A DNA stretch of 64,000 nt from Staphylotrichum longicolle (Eukaryota > Ascomycota > Sordariomycetes > Sordariales > Chaetomiaceae). The position numbers and the translations under genes are program-made. Numbering within the stretch: the first letter of the stretch is position 1; every line of letters begins with the position of its first letter. The notes below the pieces were generated by a model that ran no database searches, was not told the origin of the DNA, and was given only the letters and a program-made list of their open reading frames with translations. This document shows, one piece after another, positions 10,847 to 21,112 of this stretch. The stretch covers positions 2,542,001 to 2,606,000 of the forward strand of contig JAHCVI010000002.1 of the NCBI GenBank assembly GCA_019096155.1, read 5' to 3'.

Positions 10847-13800
10847 TTAACGTTGTTGAGCACCGCCTTCCACCTTCGCCCCCAGGCTCTCCATCGGGTT
10901 CTCCCGCTCCTCCGCCGGCGGCGTAAACTGCGGCCGCACAAACTCGCCCGTCAACCTCGCGCCTCCCGCCGCACCATGCGCATAATGCGCACCATGTCCT
11001 TCCCATCTCTGCCAGCCCGGCACCAGGCCCTCAGGCCCCGGGCTGGGCGGGGGCGCCGACACAGACGCGGACGTGACGGTCTTCAACGACGCCGCGTCGC
11101 CGCCCATCTTGCGCACCCCTGTCCCAGTCGCCACATTCACCACCAGCCCTTCCCCACCACCATCCCCTCTCAGCACACCCCCGGCATCGGCAGCGTCAGC
11201 AGCGGCAACAGCAGCAGCATGCTCCCTCAACACCTCCTTGACCCCCTTCACGTGCTCCATCTCCTGCATCAGATCCCGGTCCGTCGGCCACAGCGACTTG
11301 CGCACGGCCGTCACGCCCAGCTCAAACACCACCAGCGCCGACAGCACGACAAAGTGCACCAGCCACCACATGGCCTTGCGGCCGAACGCCCGCACGAACG
11401 CGCCGCGCACGACGTACGGCCCCAGCGAGCGCGCAAAGAGGGCGCTGAGCAGGATGTTCCACAGCCACCAGCCGGCCATGGACATGGCCATGGCGATGAG
11501 GATGACGGCGGTGCGGTCGTGCACCTCGAGGAAGAAGAGCTTGATGTTGATGAACATGACGGCGAGGGAGAAAGCCAGGGTGCCGACGGGGTACAGGTCC
11601 GTCGGCACGGGCCAGTGCGACGCGGCGGCGTAGATGTAGTAGACCGAGTAGAAGATGATGACGGACTCGGCGACGGCCATGAACATCCACCCGAGGTACT
11701 GGAGGAAGTTGAACCCGCGGTTGCGCTGGCCAAAGGTGTACAGCTCCGGCACCGCGAGGAGAGTCTCAGCGGACAGGTCACGCTCAAAGATGCCCGGGAT
11801 GATGACCGGCAGCGAGGTGAAGATGGTGTTGAAGACGGTCAATGCGGTCGACTCGAAGAGCGACGTGCCCGTATAGCCGTTGTAGCGCATAAAGTGGGCC
11901 TGGAGCAGATAGAAGACGACTTCCTTCCAGAAGGTGCCGAGGATGTACTTGCCGGAGCGGACGTAGTTCCAGCGCCCGTGGACAAAGAGCAGGCGCTGGA
12001 GGAAGCGGAACTGCGCGATGGAGTAGTCCGAGATGCGCGCCGCCTGGAGGCCTTCGCGGCCTGAGATGCCGATACCGACGTGGGAGGCCTGGATCATGGC
12101 GATGTCGTTCGCGCCGTCGCCGATGGCGAGCGTCACGGCGGAGGGGGTCTGGCGCCGGACGCACTTGACGAGGTTGGCTTTCTGGGAAGGCGACGCGCGG
12201 CAGCAGATGACCGAGTCGACTCTAGCGACTAGGTCAAAGAACAACACCCGGAGGTTCTCGTCGTCTTCTACGACCGATAGCGTGTGTCCGTCAATGACGG
12301 CCACCGAGTGGGGGACCATGCCTCGGCAGACATCCGTCAGCGTCAAGGCAAGCCGGTCGTGCAGGTCGCCTTGCGTCACGTCCAGAATGTAAACTTCGGA
12401 GAATGGCTTGCAGATCCTGGCTGAGTGGGCAATGTTGATGGCCGTCTCGCGCTTGTCGCCAGTCAGCATCCAGACCTTGATGTTGGCGCGACGGAGCTTG
12501 TCGATGGTCTCGGGCACGCCCTGCTGCAGCTTGTCCTCGATCGCCGTGGCCCCGGCAAGCTCAAATTCCTTCTCGATGAGTTCGGCGGCGTCTTCGATGC
12601 GCTCCTGGCGCTTGACAAGACTGGTGGTAGCCTGCAGGTAGATGGCTTTCCACTTCCGGTAGTCATCCTCCTCCAAATAGCGGTAGGCAAAGATCAGCGT
12701 CCGAAGTCCCTCCGAGGCAAAGTCGTCAACGTGCTGGAAGCAGCGCTCAAACACGCTCGCCTCGTTCATCGCGAGCGATTCATCGACCAGACCGTCAAAG
12801 GGGTCGCCGAGACGAGCAAGCTCGAGCGACCGCGGCCCCGCCATGGAGCGGCGCGGGGGATTCAAGTAAGGGTCGCCTTCCGGTGCCTGCTCGTCTGCCC
12901 CGTCAGCCTCTCGACTGGAGAGCCAGTGGTCAACCTCGTCCGTAATCGTGGTTGACTTGCGCCAGTTGTCCTTCCGGTCGACTGCCCGTCTGAAGTTGAG
13001 GCTGTCGCGCCTGCTCTGCACACTCAGTCGGCGGAGCGCCTTCTCCTGTTCTACACTCCTCCGCATGCTTGCCCTCCGTTCCACGGCTGAAGCAGTCTGT
13101 ATGGCAAGCTGCTTCTGCTTCAGGCGTGGCAGGATGACGCTGTCGGCGCCCTTGGTGAAAATGCACAGCCTGCCATCGGGCATGCGGATGATGATGGACA
13201 TGCGTTTGCGTTTGCTGCTGAATTCGATGACATCCAAGATCTGGTACGTCTCGGTCGTCGTTGAGCCGTTCGCTGCACGCATCTGCAGCGTCATCGACTG
13301 CGCTGACCTGTCAACGAGCAGGTATCCCAAATCTCTGGCTGCCTCGACCAGGGCAAGTTCATCCGGCGAAGCGGCCTGGAAGCCGAGGTCACCGTCCTCG
13401 CCGGTTTCGGGGAGACAGGTATGGCACAAGGCCAAGCAGAGGATAAACTGTCGTGTCTTGCGCGAGAAGTATGAGTGGGGCTTGTTGGCGATATACTGAA
13501 GTAGGTCCTCTGTCTTGAGATCCGGCTGTCTGTGTTGTGGATAGACGGACGACTTCCACCTCGAGGCTGTGCTCATCCTCGGAGGACGGATGCTCTCAGA
13601 GCGACGTCCCTCGAAGAGAGAGTCATCCATCGTCCCCGCATCGGCGCGGCGTGTTGAGATTGAGACCCGGGGCGTTGAAGTCTTGTAACCCTTGCCAACC
13701 TGTTCAACAATATCTAGTTCCTCGACGTCCTCTCCATTCCTCTCGGCCTCGGTCTGCAAGTCCATGTCGTGGAGCCATGCGGTCCCAGCGACGCTCAGTT

Positions 13801-15769
13801 TGCGGAACTTCATCATGTTCTCGGTCAGGGTTCCGGTCTTGTCAGAAAAAACATAGCTGACTTGACCCAGATTCTCGAGAATGGTTGTCGTATTTGCCAC
13901 CATGGGCGTATCAGTAACCGGGTCGTACATCTCGATGTCGCTGAGCAGAAACAGCTGCCCAAGCTTGACGATTTCAAGACTGACATAGAGCGAGAGCGGA
14001 ATGAGGGTGTTGTAGGCGATGACGAAGGCGACGAAAATCTGACCCAGCGAGACGGAGCCGCGACGAAGGTAGAAGGCGTGGGATTCGTAATGGCGGCGCC
14101 ACATAATGTAACCGACAGTGCAGCCGACGCTGAGGATGATGACAAAGAACACCAGCATGAGGACGATGCGGTTGACGGCGTACTGAAGTTCGGGCGCCTT
14201 GGCGCGGACGTTCTTGTTGGCATTCATGCGGATCTTGCACTCCTCTCCGGTGTTGATGACCAGTCCGATGGCTTGGGTAGTGTTGCGCAGAGTGGAGCCC
14301 CTGTACACGACCTCGTTTAGGGTCAGGGGCATCGTCTCGCCGTTGACAGTGGCTCTGCCCTCGAAGTTGTAGAGATCGAGGTTCGGGTCTTCGGTAACAA
14401 TCTCAGCCTCGCACTCTCCCATGCTGGCAACTGAAGAGCAGTGTTTGGCCAGGAGAGGGCAGGCTTGTTTGCTTTTGAGGTTCGTCTCGCCATCCAATGC
14501 CATGGTCTCGATGAATGCGACACCGTTGGGTCCCGTCGCATGAAGCAGAATGATGTCTGCCGGCACATTCTCGTCCCGTCGCAACTGGATAATGTCTCCG
14601 ACCCGGATATCCTGCCACTCGATTTGGGCCCACTGCCCAACATCGGCATCTGCGGCGCCCACGGAATCCAGCTCTGTCACCTGCACATCCGCGTCGCCTG
14701 CGACGGGCTTGTCTCTGTTGAAGAAGCCTCGGGGCCCGCGGTGATTGGACCTCGGCGAGTTGACCGTTCCCTCCGGGTCCAGCACACATGCCGAGCTCCT
14801 ATTCTCTAGCTTGTCGAGTCTGTACCTGCGGTAATCGTCGTAGCCTTCCTTGGCCATGCTGAGCGCCACAAACGCGATAAGGGGGCCAATGGTCGTGTAG
14901 GTGCCGGTCGTGCTCAGGCCGGGAATCATCTGTAGAATACCGATGACGAGAAAGTAAAAGTTGGCGAGCTTGCTGAACTGGAAGAATAGCTGCTTGGGCA
15001 AGAAGTTCCAGACGGTATACCTGGATGATCGGATGAAATTGGAGACGTGGGAGTGGCCCGTCCGTTCGTCCTTCAAGGGCTTCCGTCTCGCCAGCCCCGG
15101 CTTCAGGGGAATGTGCCTCCCATCCCGGCTGGGCGGCAGCGGCTTCTGCCTCAGGAGTCCCTCCAAGATGTAGCGCTTGTAGGCCTTCTCGGCGACCTTC
15201 CGCGCTTTGACCCATGGCGGGGTGGTAGGTCTCCTTTGGCGTTCCCTCTGCCGCCCAGGCCAGCTCAGGCTGTGAGAAAAGATGGTTTCGGTCTTGTCGT
15301 TGGAAGGGGAGGGGAGCTTGATGTTGTCTCGCAACTCGTCAAATGTCTGGCGGGGTAGGGTCAAGGAAATCCTCGGCTCGTCAACGCGGATACGCGGCAG
15401 GGCAGTCGACGGACCATCGCGCCGAATCTGCTCGTCCTGTGCCGACGGCGGCACTGGCGTATGCGACTGGATGGTGTAAAGCTCCGTGGGTCTCGGCGGC
15501 CGCTGCGCACGGAACAACCTGGTGTTGCTCTGGTCGCTGAGCCGGGTCAGATCTGGGGTGGTCTGCGAGCGCGGCGGCGGGCGAGGGCGTGCTAATGGGA
15601 ATTGTCCATCTTGGACATCTTCTGGCGGTGTCGCGCCACCAGCCTCTGACGGCGGTGCTGAGTGCTGGGACTGCAGTTCGATGTTCTCGAAGTGGCCCCG
15701 GGGCGCGTCTGCGGAGTGTCGCTGGTTTCTTGCTGACATGCCGCGAAAATGAACAGGCTGGCCGCCCAC
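10847..15769 (-). CDS. P4-type phospholipid-translocating ATPase (flippase)
   Basis: One uninterrupted frame of 1640 residues. The first Met is at 15769, and a second possible start 10 codons in (MSARNQ) is equally plausible. The N-terminal 220 residues are a low-complexity cytosolic extension. The flippase entry segment FLPKQLFFQFSKLANFYFL follows, and the P4-specific PLSL motif is near residue 594. The phosphorylated Asp is in DKTGTLTENMMKF (Asp at about residue 643). The nucleotide-binding domain carries MLTGDKRETAINIAHSARI (about 1100) and GDGANDIAMIQ (about 1218), and the C-terminal membrane block lies at about 1250-1500. P4-ATPases flip aminophospholipids to the cytosolic leaflet in Golgi, endosomal and plasma membranes, with a Cdc50-type partner. 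The clade (Dnf/Drs2-like, or the extra filamentous DnfC group) was not settled. Confidence 0.95.
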   Translation of the reverse strand: MGGQPVHFRGMSARNQRHSADAPRGHFENIELQSQHSAPPSEAGGATPPEDVQDGQFPLARPRPPPRSQTTPDLTRLSDQSNTRLFRAQRPPRPTELYTIQSHTPVPPSAQDEQIRRDGPSTALPRIRVDEPRISLTLPRQTFDELRDNIKLPSPSNDKTETIFSHSLSWPGRQRERQRRPTTPPWVKARKVAEKAYKRYILEGLLRQKPLPPSRDGRHIPLKPGLARRKPLKDERTGHSHVSNFIRSSRYTVWNFLPKQLFFQFSKLANFYFLVIGILQMIPGLSTTGTYTTIGPLIAFVALSMAKEGYDDYRRYRLDKLENRSSACVLDPEGTVNSPRSNHRGPRGFFNRDKPVAGDADVQVTELDSVGAADADVGQWAQIEWQDIRVGDIIQLRRDENVPADIILLHATGPNGVAFIETMALDGETNLKSKQACPLLAKHCSSVASMGECEAEIVTEDPNLDLYNFEGRATVNGETMPLTLNEVVYRGSTLRNTTQAIGLVINTGEECKIRMNANKNVRAKAPELQYAVNRIVLMLVFFVIILSVGCTVGYIMWRRHYESHAFYLRRGSVSLGQIFVAFVIAYNTLIPLSLYVSLEIVKLGQLFLLSDIEMYDPVTDTPMVANTTTILENLGQVSYVFSDKTGTLTENMMKFRKLSVAGTAWLHDMDLQTEAERNGEDVEELDIVEQVGKGYKTSTPRVSISTRRADAGTMDDSLFEGRRSESIRPPRMSTASRWKSSVYPQHRQPDLKTEDLLQYIANKPHSYFSRKTRQFILCLALCHTCLPETGEDGDLGFQAASPDELALVEAARDLGYLLVDRSAQSMTLQMRAANGSTTTETYQILDVIEFSSKRKRMSIIIRMPDGRLCIFTKGADSVILPRLKQKQLAIQTASAVERRASMRRSVEQEKALRRLSVQSRRDSLNFRRAVDRKDNWRKSTTITDEVDHWLSSREADGADEQAPEGDPYLNPPRRSMAGPRSLELARLGDPFDGLVDESLAMNEASVFERCFQHVDDFASEGLRTLIFAYRYLEEDDYRKWKAIYLQATTSLVKRQERIEDAAELIEKEFELAGATAIEDKLQQGVPETIDKLRRANIKVWMLTGDKRETAINIAHSARICKPFSEVYILDVTQGDLHDRLALTLTDVCRGMVPHSVAVIDGHTLSVVEDDENLRVLFFDLVARVDSVICCRASPSQKANLVKCVRRQTPSAVTLAIGDGANDIAMIQASHVGIGISGREGLQAARISDYSIAQFRFLQRLLFVHGRWNYVRSGKYILGTFWKEVVFYLLQAHFMRYNGYTGTSLFESTALTVFNTIFTSLPVIIPGIFERDLSAETLLAVPELYTFGQRNRGFNFLQYLGWMFMAVAESVIIFYSVYYIYAAASHWPVPTDLYPVGTLAFSLAVMFINIKLFFLEVHDRTAVILIAMAMSMAGWWLWNILLSALFARSLGPYVVRGAFVRAFGRKAMWWLVHFVVLSALVVFELGVTAVRKSLWPTDRDLMQEMEHVKGVKEVLREHAAAVAAADAADAGGVLRGDGGGEGLVVNVATGTGVRKMGGDAASLKTVTSASVSAPPPSPGPEGLVPGWQRWEGHGAHYAHGAAGGARLTGEFVRPQFTPPAEERENPMESLGAKVEGGAQQR

Positions 15770-17429
15770 GAACAGGATCGGAACCCTCCAGAGGCGATTG
15801 TGTTAGGGGAGCATGCGACAGTGGGCAACCGGGCAACACGTAGACATCTCCAGATGGGGTATTTGCCGACTATACACCAAAAAGTAAGGGCTGGGAGCTA
15901 AGAGGAAAGCATGTTGGTGCAGCTGGTCGAAAACGAGTGGTCTGCCCTTCACGAGGTGCAAGTTGCGCTGGATTGAGGTCGAGTGGGGAGTGGGGACTGG
16001 TGCATGCTGGGAACCGGATTTCGAGCGGCTGAACTCCCCGGCGTGCTCCACAGCCTATCATGCTGCATCACCCTGGCCGCTCCGTGGCTGTGGCAAGGCG
16101 AGACTTCGATCGAACACCAGCGCCAAGCCGTCCCTGCCGACCGCTAACACCCCTTTTGGAACCGAACATGCAGGAATCACAGGTGAAGGGTGCATTTCCG
16201 TTCTCTCAGCCCAAGAAAAAAAAAGTAGAAGAATGCCCCAAACAAGGAAGCAAAAAAATGAGTTTGTCTTCCGAGGGATCGCTGCAGTGAAGTGACAATG
16301 CCAAGAAGGAAGCTCTCTGGGCAGCATCTCCACAGTTGCCCCCTCGTTGAGCCCACCTTCCACAACTTGCAAGCTCGCTCTCGCAAAGCGCCGCGCTGAT
16401 GACAGCACGACTGGCGCATTGAAATCGCAGCATGACCACGGAGCATGGCCCGATCTGAATCCCCGGCGAGGGGTAAAAGCTTGGCCGGACCGTGGATCCA
16501 CTCTTCCAAGCTGGTCATCTGCAAGCCTCTAAATTACGCAGATTACGGAGTACGGTACCAATGTACGATGCAGTGGGGCCACGATCATGGATTGCTGTTT
16601 CGGGAAGAACCACAACGCTGCAGTTTGCTCCCGAATGTTGGAAAAGTTGGCAGGATTCGACTTGACAATCGACACAGGCCACACACCATATGTAGGTGCG
16701 GCAGGATACTTACGCGACAGCACAAATGGCACTGGATCGGTGTGTGCGGGAATTTGCGGAGTGCTTTGTTCGTTACGGCTGGTAAACCACACTGGTCCGG
16801 ATTGAACATGCCTTCTGTCAGTTCAATGTCCCTCACCAAACCCTATCTCATTGACCTGTTGAGCTATGCCTGCAGTCAAGTTTGATACCACGACTCAATG
16901 CAGTTGGTTGCCCCTTTTCAAGGCCAAGGGGCATAAGTTCCCAACATCAACCACGCCCCTTTCATCTCCCTCACCCTCCACCGATATTATCTCTCCATAC
17001 ACGCATCAACATTCCAGTCTCGATATCACTGGAACCCAGGCCTCAACCTGACACAACCCCAAACTCCAAAACTTTAGATCCCCAACCGGTCCTCGGCGCG
17101 CGAATACCCACCTGCCTGCCACTTTACAGTTTCTCCTTATCCTTCATCAACCACCACCCAAAAACCCAGGTCCGAGACCCGGCAACGGCTGCAACTCTCC
17201 AATGCAACCGCGCAATTTTACCTCTTCCACCACAGCCTGCGTAACACCCATGGTTACATACAATACGACCGTCCACGGTACAAAGCCGCCGCCGCCCAAA
17301 CAAACGTCAGAGAGAGACGGCGAACCGATTGATGGCAGCAAGCAGCAGCAGCGGTTCGAGATAAGCCCAAAACAAGAAAATAAAACATCCCATCCCCAGG
17401 CGAGGCGGTTACACTGTGTTACATTGTTT

Positions 17430-17444
17430 GGGGGGGGGGGGGGG
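17430..17444 (+). repeat. Poly(G) run of about 15
   Basis: An uninterrupted run of about 15 G followed by CGCC. The exact length is uncertain in any assembly. A similar G run followed by CGC lies at about 198-213. Confidence 0.8.
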
Positions 17445-17546
17445 CGCCAATCCAGCCAGCACGCAGCAGATCCCTCCTCAACATCCACATCCTCATGGAG
17501 AGAGGTATTAACATTGTCTGTACTGTAACCCGTTTTAGTCCACGGC

Positions 17547-17562
17547 AGAGAGAGAGAGAGAG
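17547..17562. repeat. (AG)8 microsatellite
   Basis: Eight AG dinucleotides in the non-coding interval. It is a simple sequence repeat with no evident function. Confidence 0.8.
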
Positions 17563-19123
17563 GCGCCCTTGTCCAAGCCGGTAGCCCATCTGGGCATCTC
17601 GGCAGCCGGCTTGGCTGCCAACCGGCATGTGCATCTGAGGTGGGTTGCAAGAAGCCGATAACCGCTCACACTCAGCCTTATGCGACACACTCCATACCCT
17701 GACGCTTGGAGCATGTGTTCGTTCTAATCTGGCATGGCATTTGTATTTTTCCAGAGTTAAACAACTAGAAGAGACTCCGCTCCGTGTATCGCGCTTTCCA
17801 TTAGGTCCTGCCCATAAGTCATAATCCTCAACAACCGAGCTCTGAGGTGAGAGAGCTCAGCATAACAACAACAAAGATGGAAATTCCACCCATTCTCCAA
17901 CCGCCATAACTACCTCCATCGGGCAGACGTCACTCCAACACTTCGACATCCAACCCAGTTCAAACGCATCTTCCACCGCCTTTCTCACTCACTCCATTCC
18001 AGTTCGTCTTCAGCACACCACGACAGCTGCACTCCGACCGATATCACCTGTTCACCGTTCTCCATTCATTTGCTCCTAGAGAAACTGCAGCAGCACAGAC
18101 AAAGATAAGACGACGACAAAAAGCCAATATCAACTCCTAATGTCCAAAGCCAATCCCCTCCTCTTTGCGCAGTTCGACGCAAAAGCCAAAACAACGCAAC
18201 GCATATGCATGCTCCCAACCCCCCCACAGAGACAGATAAAAAGCCACGACAAGACAGATTAGAACCACATTACCAGACAGCAAAAGGAAAAAAGATTCGA
18301 AAGTTCCAAGCCTCCTGGGCTCGGTCTCTTTCAACCCAACAAGATTTCATCCTTCTCCCCGCAGCCAAAACCCGACCAAACCAAAACGACCATCCACATC
18401 TGGTCTTAATTCCTTCCGAGCCCCAACATGAGGTTGGGGTCGGTACCACGGCCAGGCCAGGCCAAGCCAGGCCAGACAAGGAAACGACTAGGGAATAAGG
18501 TATTAAAGAAGATTCTCCCCCGATGAAAGCGAGGAGCGCTGTGCTGTAAGACACGTCCCGCCTCGGGGGATAGATAGCAAGAAAGACAAGCGAAACGACA
18601 AATCGCATGTAAACGATGGAGGTGGGGAAACAGGCACTGACGCAAAAAAGCGAGATGTCCAGAGGGGAAAGGGCGAGTGAAGCGGAGGATTCCCGCAGCC
18701 GTTGTGCTAGCCAAGACGAAGCACGGCTAGTGAGGAGATCGTTAAGGGCATGTTTCGTGGCCGGTGGATGAAATCGGGGCAAGAAGTTGGAATCGAAAAC
18801 AAGGGGTGTTGGGTTAGGGGGGGTTGTTTCTGTGTGTGCTGATAGATTCGGAGATGAGTTGGGTGATGTCGATTCGATCCTTGATAGGTCGCCTCGACAC
18901 AGCAGAGAGACAGCGGCGGCGAGCCTCTCGGGACACAAGAACTCCTTTGGTATATACAACGACGGAAAGGACCTCTAAAACGCCGGAAGGAAAAGGTCGA
19001 GCCAGGACGAGCCACTCTGTCGACGGGTATATTGCACGTCATGAACCATCTAAGCTTTGGACCCGGGAGCGATGCTGGGCACCGCCCGAGTCGAAAATGC
19101 AGAGCAAAAGAGAGACGCGCTGT

Positions 19124-21112
19124 CTACTGCGCCTGCACGCTCTCGGGTGACAACGAGGCCTGCTCAGCATCGTAGCGCTTGAGGTCCATGAACTGATTGA
19201 GCTCCATGTCCGCCTGGTTCGGCTCGACAAACGGCGAGTGCGGGTGGAGCGGGAGCGTGATGGTCGGCTTGCCGGGATACATGTCGTGCATATTGGTACC
19301 GTCGTCCGAGATGGCCGAGCCTTCGCAAATCGGGGGCATCGACATGGGCGGGGACTCCCCTACGATGGCCGGATCCGGGTGGTTGAACGAGAGCGGCGAG
19401 ATCGAAGGAGGCGGGACGCCCAGGTTCGCAGGGTTGACCAGAGGCGAGAAAGTTCCGCTATAAGGCGTGAAGCTCGGCGCGGGAATGCCGCCGTTGTCGG
19501 GACCTTGGGTAGCGAAGAAGTTGGGGCTCGAATAGTCCGACGGCGAGGGTGCTGTTGTCGCAGACAGAGGGTACGCCCGCATGTCCAAAGCGCCAAATCC
19601 AGCCCGAGTATCAATCCGCAGGTTCGGCCCAACAGGTCCAAGCAGATTGGGCTGTTGGGGGATCGGGCTGAAGATGTGGGGGTTGTGGATGGGGGCTTGC
19701 TGCTCGGGCTGCGTGATGTGGAAACTCGGCGGATGTTGCAAGAGTTGCATCGTCTGGAAGTCGATCGGGCCCGGTACACTGCGACTGCGCTGCCTCTTGT
19801 GACCAGGGCCACGCATCATCATGGTATGCTGAGCCGCGATACCCCACTGCGACTCCTGGAACATGCCCACATGAGGCTGCGCAAAGTTCGGTTGCGACGA
19901 CGGGCGGGCAGCAGGCGAAACAGGCGCCGACATGGACAGAGGGTGGAGCTGCTCGAAGACCGGAGCAGGCGCGCTGTGGCGATGGATGAAAGCTTCGAGA
20001 CTGACCAGCTTCGCCAACTGGCCGCTCAACACCTTCGGGTTTCCACCGAGGTGATGCGTGAGCACCCGCGAAGCCTGCAGGTCCTCGGTGAAGTCGTTGA
20101 CCTGGATGAAGGTGGCCGTGGTGGACGAGTCCATGTAGAACAGCGGCGGGTGCAACAGCTCAATCGTGATGCCGCCAAGCTGGTCGCCGCCCTCGACATT
20201 GTTGAGGTAAATGTTCTTGATGTAGGAAAACGGATACTCGATCTTGTACCCGGCCTGGTCGTTATTGATGTAGTAGGTCATGGTGCACTTGTCCGGGGAA
20301 TAGAAAATGATCAAGTCCATGGCGTTCTGTCCGACCCGCATCCACCTACCAATCGTCAGGGAGCGGCAGTTGAGATGGTGAATCACTGGGAGAACTTTAG
20401 CAAGTGTCGCCAGGAAACTGGCGCGTTGGCCGCAAACTTACAGACTTTGCCCGGCCCAGACTGCTCACCGCCCATCATGCCCTGGTGTCCGTAGGGCATG
20501 AGGCCGGTACGGCCGAAGAAGCCCGGTATGCTCTTGCCCGATTCCATGGCCTGCATGGCAAGATACTGCCTCATCGACTCAGGGATCGAGTCCATGTCCT
20601 CGCCGCTTTCAAGGCTCTTCTTGGCGAGCATCTTGATTTTGGCGCGTCTGTTCACTGTCAGCAAGGCTGCCCCTCGGGGAGCAAACGGCAGTTTTGTCCA
20701 CTCACCGGTTCTGGAACCAAATCTGAACAGACCGCTCGGTCATGTTGATCTCCTCGGCTATCCTGTCGCGGACGGGACCGGTGGGCGTTGGGTTCTTGTT
20801 GAATTCCATCTCGAGCGTCGTCAGCTGATCCTGCGTGGCCCGCTGCCTCTTCTGGTTCTTCTGCTGCTGTGTGAGGGTGCTCTTGCGAGCTGGCCGCCTG
20901 GACCCCGAGCTTTGGGTCTTGGATCCATTGGAAGGTTTGGTGACCCGGCACGGGGTGGCGGACTTGGGCGTCGGGAGAGGAGACTTGTCGGAAGTCGGCG
21001 AGGCCGACATGGAGATGGCCGAGCTGGCGAATCCCTCCTCTTCCTTGATATCCTCCTCAAAACCGTCCTTGTACTCCTGCTTGAACTCTTGTTTCACCAC
21101 GTCGGTCGCCAT
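19124..21112 (-). CDS. Homeodomain transcription factor
   Basis: Three exons (20706-21112, 20442-20647, 19124-20385) with introns of 58 bp (20648-20705) and 56 bp (20386-20441) join in frame to 624 residues. The homeodomain spans about residues 84-143; intron 1 falls inside the recognition helix at WFQNR/RAK, and the joined WFQNRRAK restores the motif. The homeodomain is followed by a conserved region (MPYGHQGMMGGE, then KVLIHHLNCRSLTIGRW across intron 2). Then come an unusual conserved block (SPDKCTMTYYINNDQAGYKI..PF) and a long Pro/Ser/Gln-rich C-terminus. The layout matches the filamentous-fungal homeobox regulators related to Podospora pah1 and Magnaporthe HTF1/HOX genes, which act in conidiation. 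Which orthologue this is cannot be told here. Confidence 0.9.

Larger units (their letters stand above)
15770..19123. other. Large non-coding interval between the P4-ATPase and homeodomain genes
   Basis: About 3.35 kb lies upstream of the P4-ATPase and downstream of the homeodomain gene, with both on the minus strand. Open frames are short, biased and lack recognisable motifs. It contains a G15 run, an (AG)8 tract and GGCCA-type repeats near 18450-18476. It may hold a long 5' leader or an unannotated transcript. Confidence 0.55.
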
